Positions 15,340-22,699 of a stretch of DNA of 53,289 nt are shown piece by piece. The notes beneath the pieces are model-generated. The model was not told where the DNA came from. It saw only the letters and a list, made by a program, of their open reading frames with translations, and searched no databases. Source of the DNA: an uncultured Eubacteriales bacterium (GTDB taxonomy: Bacteria; Bacillota; Clostridia; Oscillospirales; CAG-382). The DNA is taken from assembly GCA_934479825.1 (NCBI GenBank), contig CAKSOW010000017.1, positions 1 through 53,289 of the forward strand, given 5' to 3'. Made by a program: the position numbers and the translations under genes. The first letter of the stretch is position 1; each line of letters opens with the position of its first letter.

Positions 15340-15678
15340 ATGGACTGCATTTTCTGCAAAATCGCGCACGGTGAAATTCCGTCCAAAAAAGTATACGAAG
15401 ATGACGATATGCTCGCCTTTTACGATATCAACCCCATGGCTAAGGTACATGTGCTTGTCATTCCCAAAACACACATTGAAAATGTGGATGCCGTCAATGC
15501 GGACAACGCCGAAGCAGTTGCCAAAATCTTCACCAAAATCGGCGACATTGCAAAACTGGCCGGTATCACAAACGGCTACCGCGTGATCTCCAACTGCGGC
15601 AAAGACGCAAAACAATCGGTCATGCACCTGCATTTTCATATTTTAGGCGGCGAAGAATTGCCCGAAAAAATGGCCTAA
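15340..15678 (+). CDS. HIT-family (HINT-like) nucleotide phosphoramidase
   Basis: A small cytoplasmic purine-nucleotide phosphoramidase or hydrolase of 112 residues. It opens with CIFCKIAHGEIPSKKVYED, has VLVIPKTHIENV, and ends with the histidine triad MHLHFHILGGEELPEKMA. Family length is about 110-140. An ATG with AAAAGGAG upstream sets the start. It lies between thrS and apt; the physiological substrate is unknown, as for most bacterial HINT proteins. Confidence 0.93.
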   Translation: MDCIFCKIAHGEIPSKKVYEDDDMLAFYDINPMAKVHVLVIPKTHIENVDAVNADNAEAVAKIFTKIGDIAKLAGITNGYRVISNCGKDAKQSVMHLHFHILGGEELPEKMA

Positions 15679-15766
15679 ATCATCCGCACGCCGCAAAGCT
15701 TTTTACGGCTGTATGAGCCGGCTGATTTCCGCCCTTTTTTAAAATGAACAGAAAGAGTGAATAACC

Positions 15767-16321
15767 ATGAGTAACGAAAAGCAAGAATATTATAAAATAA
15801 AAGTAGCAGGCCTTGAACGCGACCTGCCTATCTGCGCCTTGAACGACAAGCTCTCGATTGCCGGTTTTGTCATGCTTGGCGACTATGAGTTAACCGAAGC
15901 CTGCGCCAGAGAATTGAACAAGCTTCTTCCCGAACACGATTACTTGATTGCTCCGGAGGCCAAGGCGATCGGCCTTGTCAACGAAATGGCGCGCCAGGCC
16001 GGTGAAAAAAAGCATTTTGTCGCGCGCAAGGGCATTAAGGCCTACATGACCGACCCGATCAGCGTGGAAGTGCATTCCATCACCACTGCCAAGGTTCAGA
16101 CGCTGTATTTAGACAGCAAAGACGCCGAACTGATCAAGGGCAAGCGCATTGTCATCGTGGACGATGTTATCAGCACCGGCGAATCGCTTACCGCCGTAGA
16201 GGAACTGATCCATAAGGCCGGCGGTATTGTAGTCGGCCGTGCGGCGGTTCTCGCCGAGGGCGACGCAGCTGACCGCAAGGATATCATCTACCTTGAAAAA
16301 CTGCCGTTGTTCTTTCACTAA
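15767..16321 (+). CDS. apt: Adenine phosphoribosyltransferase-like protein
   Basis: Purine salvage enzyme making AMP from adenine and PRPP. The 184-residue type I phosphoribosyltransferase carries the PRPP-binding RIVIVDDVISTGESLTAVEEL and the conserved region LIAPEAKAIGLVNEMARQAG. SVEVHSITTAKVQTLYLD before the PRPP loop matches the clostridial branch commonly annotated apt; specificity for adenine rather than another base is by that similarity. The next gene, mtaB, begins seven bases after the stop, suggesting co-translation. Confidence 0.85.
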   Translation: MSNEKQEYYKIKVAGLERDLPICALNDKLSIAGFVMLGDYELTEACARELNKLLPEHDYLIAPEAKAIGLVNEMARQAGEKKHFVARKGIKAYMTDPISVEVHSITTAKVQTLYLDSKDAELIKGKRIVIVDDVISTGESLTAVEELIHKAGGIVVGRAAVLAEGDAADRKDIIYLEKLPLFFH

Positions 16322-16328
16322 GCCGCAC

Positions 16329-17687
16329 ATGCCGCAAAACACCTTTACGGGAAAACCGTTTTCCGTCGCTTTCTATACGCTCGGCTGCCGCGTCAATCAA
16401 TATGAAACGCGTGCCGTCGAAGAGGCGTTTATTGCCAAGGGCTTTGTTGTCGGTTCGTTCGATGAACCTTGCGACGTTTATGTCATCAATACCTGCACGG
16501 TCACAGCGGAAAGCGACCGCAAAAGCCGTCAGATCATCCACCGCGCCCGAAAAAACGGCGGCAAAGACGCTCTGGTGCTCGCCATGGGCTGCATGGTCGA
16601 GGTAAGTCCCGAACAGGCGGCCGAAATACACGGTCTGGATCTTGCTGTCGGCAACCGCGACAAAACGGCACTTGCCGAGGCGGCTTTGAAACTTCTTGCC
16701 AAGCGGCGCGGTCTGCCGCCAGAAGATATTTGCACGGAACAAGTCTGCAAGACACAAGGGACTTACATGCATGTGACCGGTTCGGACAAAGTGCGTGCTT
16801 TCGTCAAAATTGCGGACGGCTGTGAAAACCATTGCTCTTATTGCATTATTCCGAAAGCGCGCGGAAAAGTACGCTCCAAACCGGAAAACGAAGTTTGCGA
16901 GGAAATCGCAGGCCTTGTCCGTGCCGGTTTTAAGGAAGTTGTTCTGACGGGTATTGAAACGGCGGCCTACGGCAAAGATCTGCCGGACAGCGACCTCATT
17001 TCGTTAATTGAAAAGGTTGACGCGGCGCAAAACGCGCCCCGGCGCATCCGCATGGGGTCTCTTGAACCGACGGTCATCAAAAAGGACTGTGCGGCGCGGC
17101 TTGCCGCCTGCCCGCATGTCTGTCCGCATTTTCACCTGTCCTTGCAGAGCGGCTGTGATGAGGTTTTGGCCGCCATGCGCCGCAAATACAACACACGCCG
17201 GTTTACCGAAGTTCTGGAACTTCTTCGTGCAAACATCCCTGATGTAACCTTTACGACCGACATCATTGTCGGCTTTCCGGGCGAAACGGAGGAAATGTTC
17301 CGCACAACAGAAAACTATCTGCGCCAAAGCCGTTTTCTGTTTGCCCATATCTTCCCCTACTCCGACCGTGCCGGGACAGAGGCATCGGAACGCACGGACA
17401 AAATCGGCGAGGCCGTCAAGAAAGACCGCGCCGCACGCTTAAAAGCCGTGATGCTTGAAGTACGCGAATCGGTTCTTACCGATTTTCTTGAAAGCGTTCG
17501 CCCGGTTTTAGTCGAAAAAATCGAAAACGGATTTGCTGTCGGCTACACCGACAATTATATTGAAACACATACGGATGTCCGCGGATATCCCACTGTGACC
17601 GAAAACAGCTTTATTACGGTAAGACTTACGGGAATTGCTGACGACTTATCCCATATGACTGCCGAAATCGTCAAGGAGGACGCCTGA
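16329..17687 (+). CDS. mtaB: tRNA (t6A37) methylthiotransferase MtaB
   Basis: A radical-SAM enzyme that adds a methylthio group to t6A at position 37 of tRNAs reading ANN codons. In 452 residues there is an N-terminal MTTase domain with conserved cysteines (FYTLGCRVNQYE, NTCTVTAESDRKSRQ, AMGCMVE), the radical SAM motif DGCENHCSYCIIP, and a TRAM-like C-terminus (RPVLVEKIENGFAVGYTDNY). An open extension to 16239 overlaps apt and has no homology, so the ATG at 16329 is chosen. A strong ribosome site is lacking; coupling to apt is likely. ecfA1 follows one base after its stop. Confidence 0.94.
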   Translation: MPQNTFTGKPFSVAFYTLGCRVNQYETRAVEEAFIAKGFVVGSFDEPCDVYVINTCTVTAESDRKSRQIIHRARKNGGKDALVLAMGCMVEVSPEQAAEIHGLDLAVGNRDKTALAEAALKLLAKRRGLPPEDICTEQVCKTQGTYMHVTGSDKVRAFVKIADGCENHCSYCIIPKARGKVRSKPENEVCEEIAGLVRAGFKEVVLTGIETAAYGKDLPDSDLISLIEKVDAAQNAPRRIRMGSLEPTVIKKDCAARLAACPHVCPHFHLSLQSGCDEVLAAMRRKYNTRRFTEVLELLRANIPDVTFTTDIIVGFPGETEEMFRTTENYLRQSRFLFAHIFPYSDRAGTEASERTDKIGEAVKKDRAARLKAVMLEVRESVLTDFLESVRPVLVEKIENGFAVGYTDNYIETHTDVRGYPTVTENSFITVRLTGIADDLSHMTAEIVKEDA

Positions 17688-17688
17688 T

Positions 17689-18582
17689 ATGACAAATCAA
17701 GACATCATTTTAAAGGCACTTGACGTATACTATGCCTACCCGGAAGAAGAAGGTGCGGCCGAAGAGAGCCATGCGGCGCTCGACGGGCTTTCCGCGGATA
17801 TCCGGCGCGGCGCTTTCACAGCCATCATCGGGCACAACGGTTCGGGCAAATCGACGCTTGCCAAGCTCCTTTCCGCCATGCTTCTTCCCGACAAGGGCTC
17901 GGTTACGGTCTACAAAGCCGGTATCGCGGAGGGACTGGATTCCAAAGACGAAAGCAAGAATTTTGAAATCCGCAAAACGGTCGGCATGGTCTTTCAGAAC
18001 CCGGATAACCAATTGGTTGCCACCATTGTGGAGGATGATGTGGCTTTTGCCCCGGAAAATTTAGGCCTTGACCCCAAAGAGATCCGCCGCCGGGTGGATG
18101 ACGCGCTTGCAACGGTCGGGCTTTCCTCCTATGCCACGCACGACACGCATAAATTGTCCGGCGGTCAGAAACAGCGTGTTGCCATTGCCGGTATGCTTGC
18201 CATGGAGCCGGAATGCGTCATTTTTGACGAATCGACCGCCATGCTTGACCCCAAAGGGCGCAAGGACATTCTGGAAACTATTCTGAAACTGCGCGACAAG
18301 GGCATTACAGTCGTTCTCATTACGCATTATATGAACGAGGCGGCTATGGCGGATGAGGTCTTGGTGGTTGACCACGGAAAAGTGATCGCATCCGGCACGC
18401 CGGAGGAAATCTTCGATCAAGGCGACTTTCTCGCCGCACATCGCTTGGAACCGCCGCAGGCGGCCGCCTTGGTACAGAAATTGAAGAAAAGCGGTATCGA
18501 TATCCGCACCCGCGGTGTTTTGGACGCCAAAGGCGCGGCAGACGCTATATTGGAAGCTTTGGCAAAGAAAAAACACCCGTGA
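17689..18582 (+). CDS. ecfA1: Energy-coupling factor transporter ATPase EcfA1
   Basis: One of two ATPases that power ECF vitamin and micronutrient importers. In 297 residues: Walker A GHNGSGKST (about 46-54), Q-loop FQNPDNQLV, signature LSGGQKQR, Walker B ECVIFDEST and the switch His in LITHY. AAGGAGG lies upstream of the ATG. It pairs with ecfA2 29 bases downstream. The transmembrane EcfT usually encoded next is not in this window. Confidence 0.94.
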   Translation: MTNQDIILKALDVYYAYPEEEGAAEESHAALDGLSADIRRGAFTAIIGHNGSGKSTLAKLLSAMLLPDKGSVTVYKAGIAEGLDSKDESKNFEIRKTVGMVFQNPDNQLVATIVEDDVAFAPENLGLDPKEIRRRVDDALATVGLSSYATHDTHKLSGGQKQRVAIAGMLAMEPECVIFDESTAMLDPKGRKDILETILKLRDKGITVVLITHYMNEAAMADEVLVVDHGKVIASGTPEEIFDQGDFLAAHRLEPPQAAALVQKLKKSGIDIRTRGVLDAKGAADAILEALAKKKHP

Positions 18583-18611
18583 TTTAAGTAAAAAAGGAAA
18601 TGTGAAACACC

Positions 18612-19451
18612 ATGTTGGAATTTAGAGATGTAAGTTATGTATACGGCAAAAACACACCGTTTGAAATGACTGCGGTGGATCATGTTTCCTTTACGATCAA
18701 GGACAACGCCGTGACCGGGCTTATCGGCCACACCGGTTCGGGAAAATCAACGCTTGCGCAAATGACCAATGCGCTTTTAAAACCGACCTCCGGCGCGGTT
18801 CTGTTAGACGGCAAGGATATCAACGCCAAGGACTACGACACGCCGTCAGTGCGGTTCAAGGTCGGTCTTGTCTTTCAATATCCGGAATACCAGTTGTTTG
18901 AGGAAACCGTTTATAAAGATATCGCCTACGGACCGCACAACATGGGGCTTTCGGAAGAAGAGATCGACAAACGTGTCAAAGACGCGGCTCATTTTACGGG
19001 ACTTGCACCGGACATTCTTGAAAAAAGCCCGTTCGACCTTTCGGGCGGTCAAAAGCGGCGTGTCGCCATTGCCGGCGTTGTCGCCATGGATCCGGAAATT
19101 TTGGTGCTCGATGAACCGGCAGCCGGTCTTGACCCCTCCGGACGCAGCGAGATACTGTCCGGTCTTGTGGAATACCGGAAAAAGCGCGGCAACAGTCTGG
19201 TCATCATTTCGCACAGTATGGAAGATATTGCTGTTTATTCGGACGAAATCATCGCCATGGATCATGGAAAAATTTTAGTTTCGGGTACGCCGAAAGAAGT
19301 TTTTTCGCAAAACGCACTTCTCACCTCTTCGGGACTTGACATTCCGCAGGTCACGGAAGTTCTGGTGCGCTTAAAACAGGCAGGTCTTGCGGTCGATGAC
19401 GACAAGTATACCTTGGATGATGCTTTTGAAGCGGTGCGCGCCTTATTTTAA
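18612..19451 (+). CDS. ecfA2: Energy-coupling factor transporter ATPase EcfA2
   Basis: The second ECF ATPase, 279 residues. Walker A is GHTGSGKST, the Q-loop reads FQYPEYQLFEETVYKDIAYGP (typical of EcfA2), the signature LSGGQKRR, Walker B ILVLDEP and the switch His ISHSMED. Together with EcfA1 it forms the motor for separate substrate-binding S-components. No EcfT or S-component follows; instead a tRNA transcription unit begins about 75 bases after its stop. The coupling membrane protein must therefore be elsewhere in the genome. Confidence 0.94.
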   Translation: MLEFRDVSYVYGKNTPFEMTAVDHVSFTIKDNAVTGLIGHTGSGKSTLAQMTNALLKPTSGAVLLDGKDINAKDYDTPSVRFKVGLVFQYPEYQLFEETVYKDIAYGPHNMGLSEEEIDKRVKDAAHFTGLAPDILEKSPFDLSGGQKRRVAIAGVVAMDPEILVLDEPAAGLDPSGRSEILSGLVEYRKKRGNSLVIISHSMEDIAVYSDEIIAMDHGKILVSGTPKEVFSQNALLTSSGLDIPQVTEVLVRLKQAGLAVDDDKYTLDDAFEAVRALF

Positions 19452-19524
19452 AACGGCACAATCTGTTTCCAACAAAGCCGGAAACATTGTCGAAAAATAA
19501 TCTTAGTATTTTTAAAAAAATGTA

Positions 19525-19553
19525 TTGACAAACGCGCTGAAAGATGATATAAT
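19525..19553 (+). promoter_or_regulatory. Consensus promoter of the tRNA unit
   Basis: TTGACA (19525-19530), 17 bp, TATAAT (19548-19553): a perfect match, as expected for stable RNA. The transcript would start near 19560. Confidence 0.9.
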
Positions 19554-19560
19554 AACACAC

Positions 19561-19636
19561 GTCGCAGGGAGAGAGCGAGCGCCGAAGAGTAGCGCACAGC
19601 GCATCGGGCGGTTGGTTGAATCGGATTCAAAGCGAC
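19561..19636 (+). ncRNA. Structured leader of the tRNA-Thr/tRNA-Tyr transcript
   Basis: Between the promoter and the first tRNA are about 76 bases that can fold into a three-way junction. The closing helix is GTCGC/GCGAC (19561-19565 with 19632-19636). One arm is CGCCGA/TCGGGCG with an apical GCGC-ACA-GCGC. The second arm is TTGAAT-CGG-ATTCAA (19616-19630). I do not recognise a known RNA family. It may only guide processing of the tRNA 5' end. Confidence 0.4.
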
Positions 19637-19642
19637 TGATTT

Positions 19643-19717
19643 GCTGGTGTGGCTCAATGGCAGAGCAGCTGATTTGTAATCAGCAGGTTGGGGGTTCGAC
19701 TCCCTTCACCAGCTCCA
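19643..19717 (+). tRNA. tRNA-Thr (anticodon TGT)
   Basis: The acceptor stem GCTGGTG pairs with CACCAGC. The anticodon arm GCTGA-TTTGTAA-TCAGC gives TGT at positions 34-36. The T-arm GGGGGTTCGACTCCC is canonical (GTTCGA), and the CCA end is encoded. It reads ACA and other ACN codons. It shares a transcript with tRNA-Tyr. Confidence 0.96.
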
Positions 19718-19743
19718 TCTTGTGTATCATATATTTCATATAT

Positions 19744-19828
19744 GGGGGAATTCCCGAGTGGCCAAAGGGGGCAGACTGTAAATCTGTTGTCAGTGACTTC
19801 GGTGGTCCGAATCCACCTTCCCCCACCA
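19744..19828 (+). tRNA. tRNA-Tyr (anticodon GTA)
   Basis: A class II tRNA with a long variable arm (about TTGTCAGTGACTTC). The acceptor GGGGGAA pairs with TTCCCCC. The anticodon loop CTGTAAA gives GTA, reading UAC and UAU. The T-arm contains GGTCCGAATCC, an unusual GTCC in place of the common GTTC. The CCA end is encoded. Confidence 0.95.
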
Positions 19829-19832
19829 AAAT

Positions 19833-19857
19833 AGCACTTCTTTTGAAGTGCTTTTTT
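19833..19857 (+). terminator. Terminator of the tRNA unit
   Basis: AGCACTTC-TTTT-GAAGTGCT followed by TTTTT, five bases after the encoded CCA of tRNA-Tyr. Confidence 0.92.
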
Positions 19858-19920
19858 CTGTTCATGAAGTCTCCGGCTCTTTTGAAAAGAACAATAATTA
19901 TAGAAGCTTTTTAGATAACG

Positions 19921-20000
19921 CGGCTTTTCTTAAAAGAAAAGCCGGGCAAAAGAACTTGCATTTTTGCGCGCGGCGGCTTGAATTCTCAAACTGCCGCGCG
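19921..20000 (+). repeat. Twin-hairpin intergenic repeat, copy 3
   Basis: Hairpin a CGGCTTTTCTT/AAGAAAAGCCG (19921-19944), linker GGCAAAAGAACTTGCATTTTT, hairpin b CGCGCGGCGGCTTGA/TCAAACTGCCGCGCG (to 20000). Hairpin a and the linker closely match copy 2. An imperfect direct repeat (19903-19920 and 20014-20030) flanks it. The rest of 20031-20200 shows no gene. Confidence 0.7.
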
Positions 20001-20201
20001 TACTCTTTATTAGGAAGCTTTTTGATAACGACCATATCCTTAAAGCTTTTTTTACTAAACAAATTACCTTTTTTCCGCTTTGCTTAACCCGCCTGTATGC
20101 AATGTTGTCCAAGCACACATCCAGACCGCTGTGTATCAAAAGAAAATTCGTCAGCGAGCGCCCTTGCGTAGCCTGTACCAAAAATTTCAGCGCTTGTTCT
20201 C

Positions 20202-20230
20202 TTGCAATTCTGCCCGAAATATGCTATACT
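20202..20230 (+). promoter_or_regulatory. Promoter of the 5'-nucleotidase-like gene
   Basis: TTGCAA (20202-20207), 17 bp, TATACT (20225-20230). It lies inside an open upstream reading frame and supports the ATG at 20259 as the true start. Confidence 0.7.
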
Positions 20231-20258
20231 TACCGTATCATTTCCCGGAGGTACTTTC

Positions 20259-20831
20259 ATGAACATCGCCATTGATATCGATGATACTTTAACCGACACA
20301 TTCGATTATTATATCCCGTTTGTCGCGGAATTTTTCGGTGCAGACGCAGACGAGCTTCGCCGCAAAAACATTTCCTATAACACTTTGCCGGAAGAATGGA
20401 AAAAGAAAGAATTTGCACTCGGCAAGGCTTATAACGACAAATATATCCCCGACGCACCGTTCAAACCGGACGCCGCCTGGGGTGTGAAGAAACTGCGTGA
20501 ACTGGGACACAGAATTTTCATCGTCACCGCGCGTACCGACGATTATTATGAGGACGCTGTCAAAGCCACCACAAAAGAATTAAGCAACGGCGGTATCGAA
20601 TACGACAAGCTCATCTGCACGATCGATAAAGCCGGTGCGTGCTTAGCCGAACACATTTCCATCCTCATTGATGACGCACCTTTCAACTGCCAAGCAGCCA
20701 AAGCAGCCGGAATTACGCCGATTTTATTCGTCAGTAAGGCTTATCCGAACGTCAAGGCCGATTATTTGCGCGCGTCAGACTGGAAACAAGCCGTGGAGCT
20801 TATTGAAAAAATCGCCGCTGAAAAAGAATAG
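20259..20831 (+). CDS. 5' nucleotidase, NT5C-type HAD-family phosphatase
   Basis: A 190-residue HAD hydrolase. Motif I is IDIDDTLTDTF, with both catalytic Asp residues (DxDDT). Motif II lies in FIVTART and motif IV in ILIDDAPFN. The family (5'(3')-deoxyribonucleotidase-like) dephosphorylates nucleoside monophosphates or other small phosphates. GGAGG stands eight bases before the ATG at 20259. It is monocistronic, with a hairpin at 20838. The true substrate is unknown. Confidence 0.85.
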   Translation: MNIAIDIDDTLTDTFDYYIPFVAEFFGADADELRRKNISYNTLPEEWKKKEFALGKAYNDKYIPDAPFKPDAAWGVKKLRELGHRIFIVTARTDDYYEDAVKATTKELSNGGIEYDKLICTIDKAGACLAEHISILIDDAPFNCQAAKAAGITPILFVSKAYPNVKADYLRASDWKQAVELIEKIAAEKE

Positions 20832-20837
20832 AAAATT

Positions 20838-20870
20838 ACAGGTAAGAATGTCAAAAAAAGCATTCCTGTT
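20838..20870 (+). terminator. Terminator-like hairpin after the nucleotidase gene
   Basis: ACAGG and GAATG pair with CATTC and CCTGT, followed by TTTTG. A related hairpin, GCAGGAACG...GCATTTCTG, with similar flanking bases lies at 21062-21095. Confidence 0.55.
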
Positions 20871-20929
20871 TTGACTGCCGCAAATTTTTTTGGCTATCTC
20901 GGGTGAAGCCCGTTTTCAATAAAAACAGG

Positions 20930-20963
20930 AAAGATCCGAGGACATGTGCCGCGGATCTTTTTC
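20930..20963 (+). terminator. Second terminator-like hairpin
   Basis: AAAGATCCG pairs with CGGATCTTT followed by TTT. It is one of several hairpins that fill the 436-base gap between the nucleotidase gene and pepD; no gene is seen in that gap. Confidence 0.65.
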
Positions 20964-21028
20964 AAATAGATTCGCGAGTGTCAAAAAGCACAGCTTTTTG
21001 GCATGAGGCGCGAGCGCACGAATCTGGT

Positions 21029-21060
21029 TCGTGTCGTAAAACGAAGTTTTGCGACACGCA
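21029..21060. repeat. Hairpin repeat, copy 2 (inverted relative to 397-427)
   Basis: CGTGTCGTAAAAC-GAA-GTTTTGCGACACG, an almost perfect stem. Its inverse resembles the hairpin at 397-427 at most positions, suggesting a small interspersed repeat. Confidence 0.5.
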
Positions 21061-21156
21061 TGGCAGGAACGTCAAAAAATGGCATTTCTGTTTTGATGTG
21101 TTTGCTAATAAATTGTCTCCAAACCGAAAACGATTTTCAACATTCCGGCACAATCA

Positions 21157-21185
21157 TTGACTTTTCCGGACAAAAGAGTTATAAT
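21157..21185 (+). promoter_or_regulatory. Promoter of pepD
   Basis: TTGACT (21157-21162), 17 bp, TATAAT (21180-21185). The leader to the ATG at 21267 is about 75 nt and has no obvious riboswitch fold. Confidence 0.8.
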
Positions 21186-21266
21186 ATAAAAGTTATTGAA
21201 GTATTTTGGAATAAACGGTCAGACCTTTTAGTTGCTGATCGTTGCTTAGTATACGGAGGTTTTATC

Positions 21267-22694
21267 ATGCTTGAAAAACTCGCGCCGGAACGTGTATTCC
21301 ACTATTTTGAATCCATTTGCGCCATTCCGCACGGTTCGGGCAACACAGATGCCATTCGTGCTTTCTGCGTCGATTTTGCTCAAAAGCACGGTCTTGAACA
21401 TTCCTACGATGAACACAACAACGTCCTCATCCGAAAAAATGCGTCGAAAGGTTATGAATCGCATCCGGCCGTTGTTTTGCAGGGACATCTTGATATGGTC
21501 TGCGAAAAAACAGACGCCAGCAAGATTGATTTTACCAAGGACGGATTACAACTCGTTATCAATGGCGACAATCTTTCCGCTGACGGCACAACGCTCGGCG
21601 CAGACGACGGCATTGCCGTTGCCATGATTCTTGCCATTTTGGAGGACAGCTCGCTTGCCCATCCGCCGCTTGAAGCCGTTTTCACGACCGACGAAGAAAC
21701 AGGCATGTACGGCGCTTGGGGCTTTGACACCTCTAAACTTTCCGGGCACACCTTTATCAACCTTGATTCCGGCGAAGAGGGCGTTCTGACCGTCGGATGT
21801 GCCGGCGGCGCAAAAGCGGACGTTGTTCTGCCGCTTGTCTGCGAGCCCTGCAATAATCCCTGTTTCCGGATATCCATTACCGGTTTGCTGGGCGGTCATT
21901 CCGGTATTATGATAAATGAGGGCCGCCAAAACGCCGACAAGCTGCTTGGCGAATTGCTCGTTTCCCTTCCCTCTTTTAAACTCGTTTCCATTAGCGGCGG
22001 TTTTAAAGACAACGTTATCCCCAATGCCGCCGAATGCGTTCTTTCCACAGACGCCGTGCGCGAGGAGATCGAAACGGCTGCGGCAAAATTTGCGGAGACT
22101 CATCGTATCGCCACTGATCCGGGTCTATCCGTTTCCGTCTGCGACGCGCCGAAAAGCGAACTTTGTCTTGACCGTCACTCAACCGATACAATAACAGAAT
22201 TTCTTACGGCTGTGCCGTTCGGCGTACAAGCCATGAGCGAGCACATGAAAGGTCTCGTGCAAAGCTCTTTGAACCTGGGTGTGATCCGGATCGACGACGC
22301 AAACGGAAAAAAGCAGTTTCATGCAGTTCTTTCGGTTCGCAGCAGTGTTGCCGCAGAAAAACAAGATATGCTTGACAGACTGCAAGCGCTTGCAGCTTCG
22401 CTTGGCGCTTCTTTCTCAGTACATGGGCACTACCCGGCTTGGGAATACCGCGAGCATTCAAGACTCCGCGACGTTATGATCGCTGTCTACGAAAAGCAGA
22501 CCGGCAAAAAGCCGGTCGTCGAAACGGTTCATGCCGGCTTGGAATGCGGTCTTTTCGGCGAAAAGATCAAAGATTTTGACGCTGTTTCCACCGGTCCCGA
22601 TATGTGGGACATTCACACGGCCAATGAACACTTATCCATTTCCTCTACGGAACGCACCTATCAATATATTTGTGAAGTATTAAAGGAGCTTTGA
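21267..22694 (+). CDS. pepD: Aminoacyl-histidine dipeptidase PepD (M20 family)
   Basis: A cytoplasmic di-zinc peptidase that splits Xaa-His and other dipeptides, 475 residues from the ATG with ACGGAGGT upstream. Motifs: ICAIPHGSGN, VVLQGHLDMVCEK (zinc His-x-Asp), DGTTLGADDGIAVAM (bridging Asp), FTTDEETGMYGAWG (catalytic Glu pair), and GLLGGHSG in the lid. The reading frame is open back to 21003, but that extension covers intergenic hairpins and the promoter. The M24 peptidase gene begins at its stop, and the Opp importer follows, forming a peptide-use cluster. Confidence 0.94.
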   Translation: MLEKLAPERVFHYFESICAIPHGSGNTDAIRAFCVDFAQKHGLEHSYDEHNNVLIRKNASKGYESHPAVVLQGHLDMVCEKTDASKIDFTKDGLQLVINGDNLSADGTTLGADDGIAVAMILAILEDSSLAHPPLEAVFTTDEETGMYGAWGFDTSKLSGHTFINLDSGEEGVLTVGCAGGAKADVVLPLVCEPCNNPCFRISITGLLGGHSGIMINEGRQNADKLLGELLVSLPSFKLVSISGGFKDNVIPNAAECVLSTDAVREEIETAAAKFAETHRIATDPGLSVSVCDAPKSELCLDRHSTDTITEFLTAVPFGVQAMSEHMKGLVQSSLNLGVIRIDDANGKKQFHAVLSVRSSVAAEKQDMLDRLQALAASLGASFSVHGHYPAWEYREHSRLRDVMIAVYEKQTGKKPVVETVHAGLECGLFGEKIKDFDAVSTGPDMWDIHTANEHLSISSTERTYQYICEVLKEL

Positions 22695-22699
22695 AGAAA

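Noticed and set aside
19525..19914. A 129-codon frame across the tRNA genes
   Set aside because: It runs through the tRNA promoter, leader and both tRNAs, so it is not a protein gene.
21003..21266. A longer N-terminus for PepD
   Set aside because: It covers hairpins and a good promoter (21157-21185); the ATG at 21267 has ACGGAGGT upstream.
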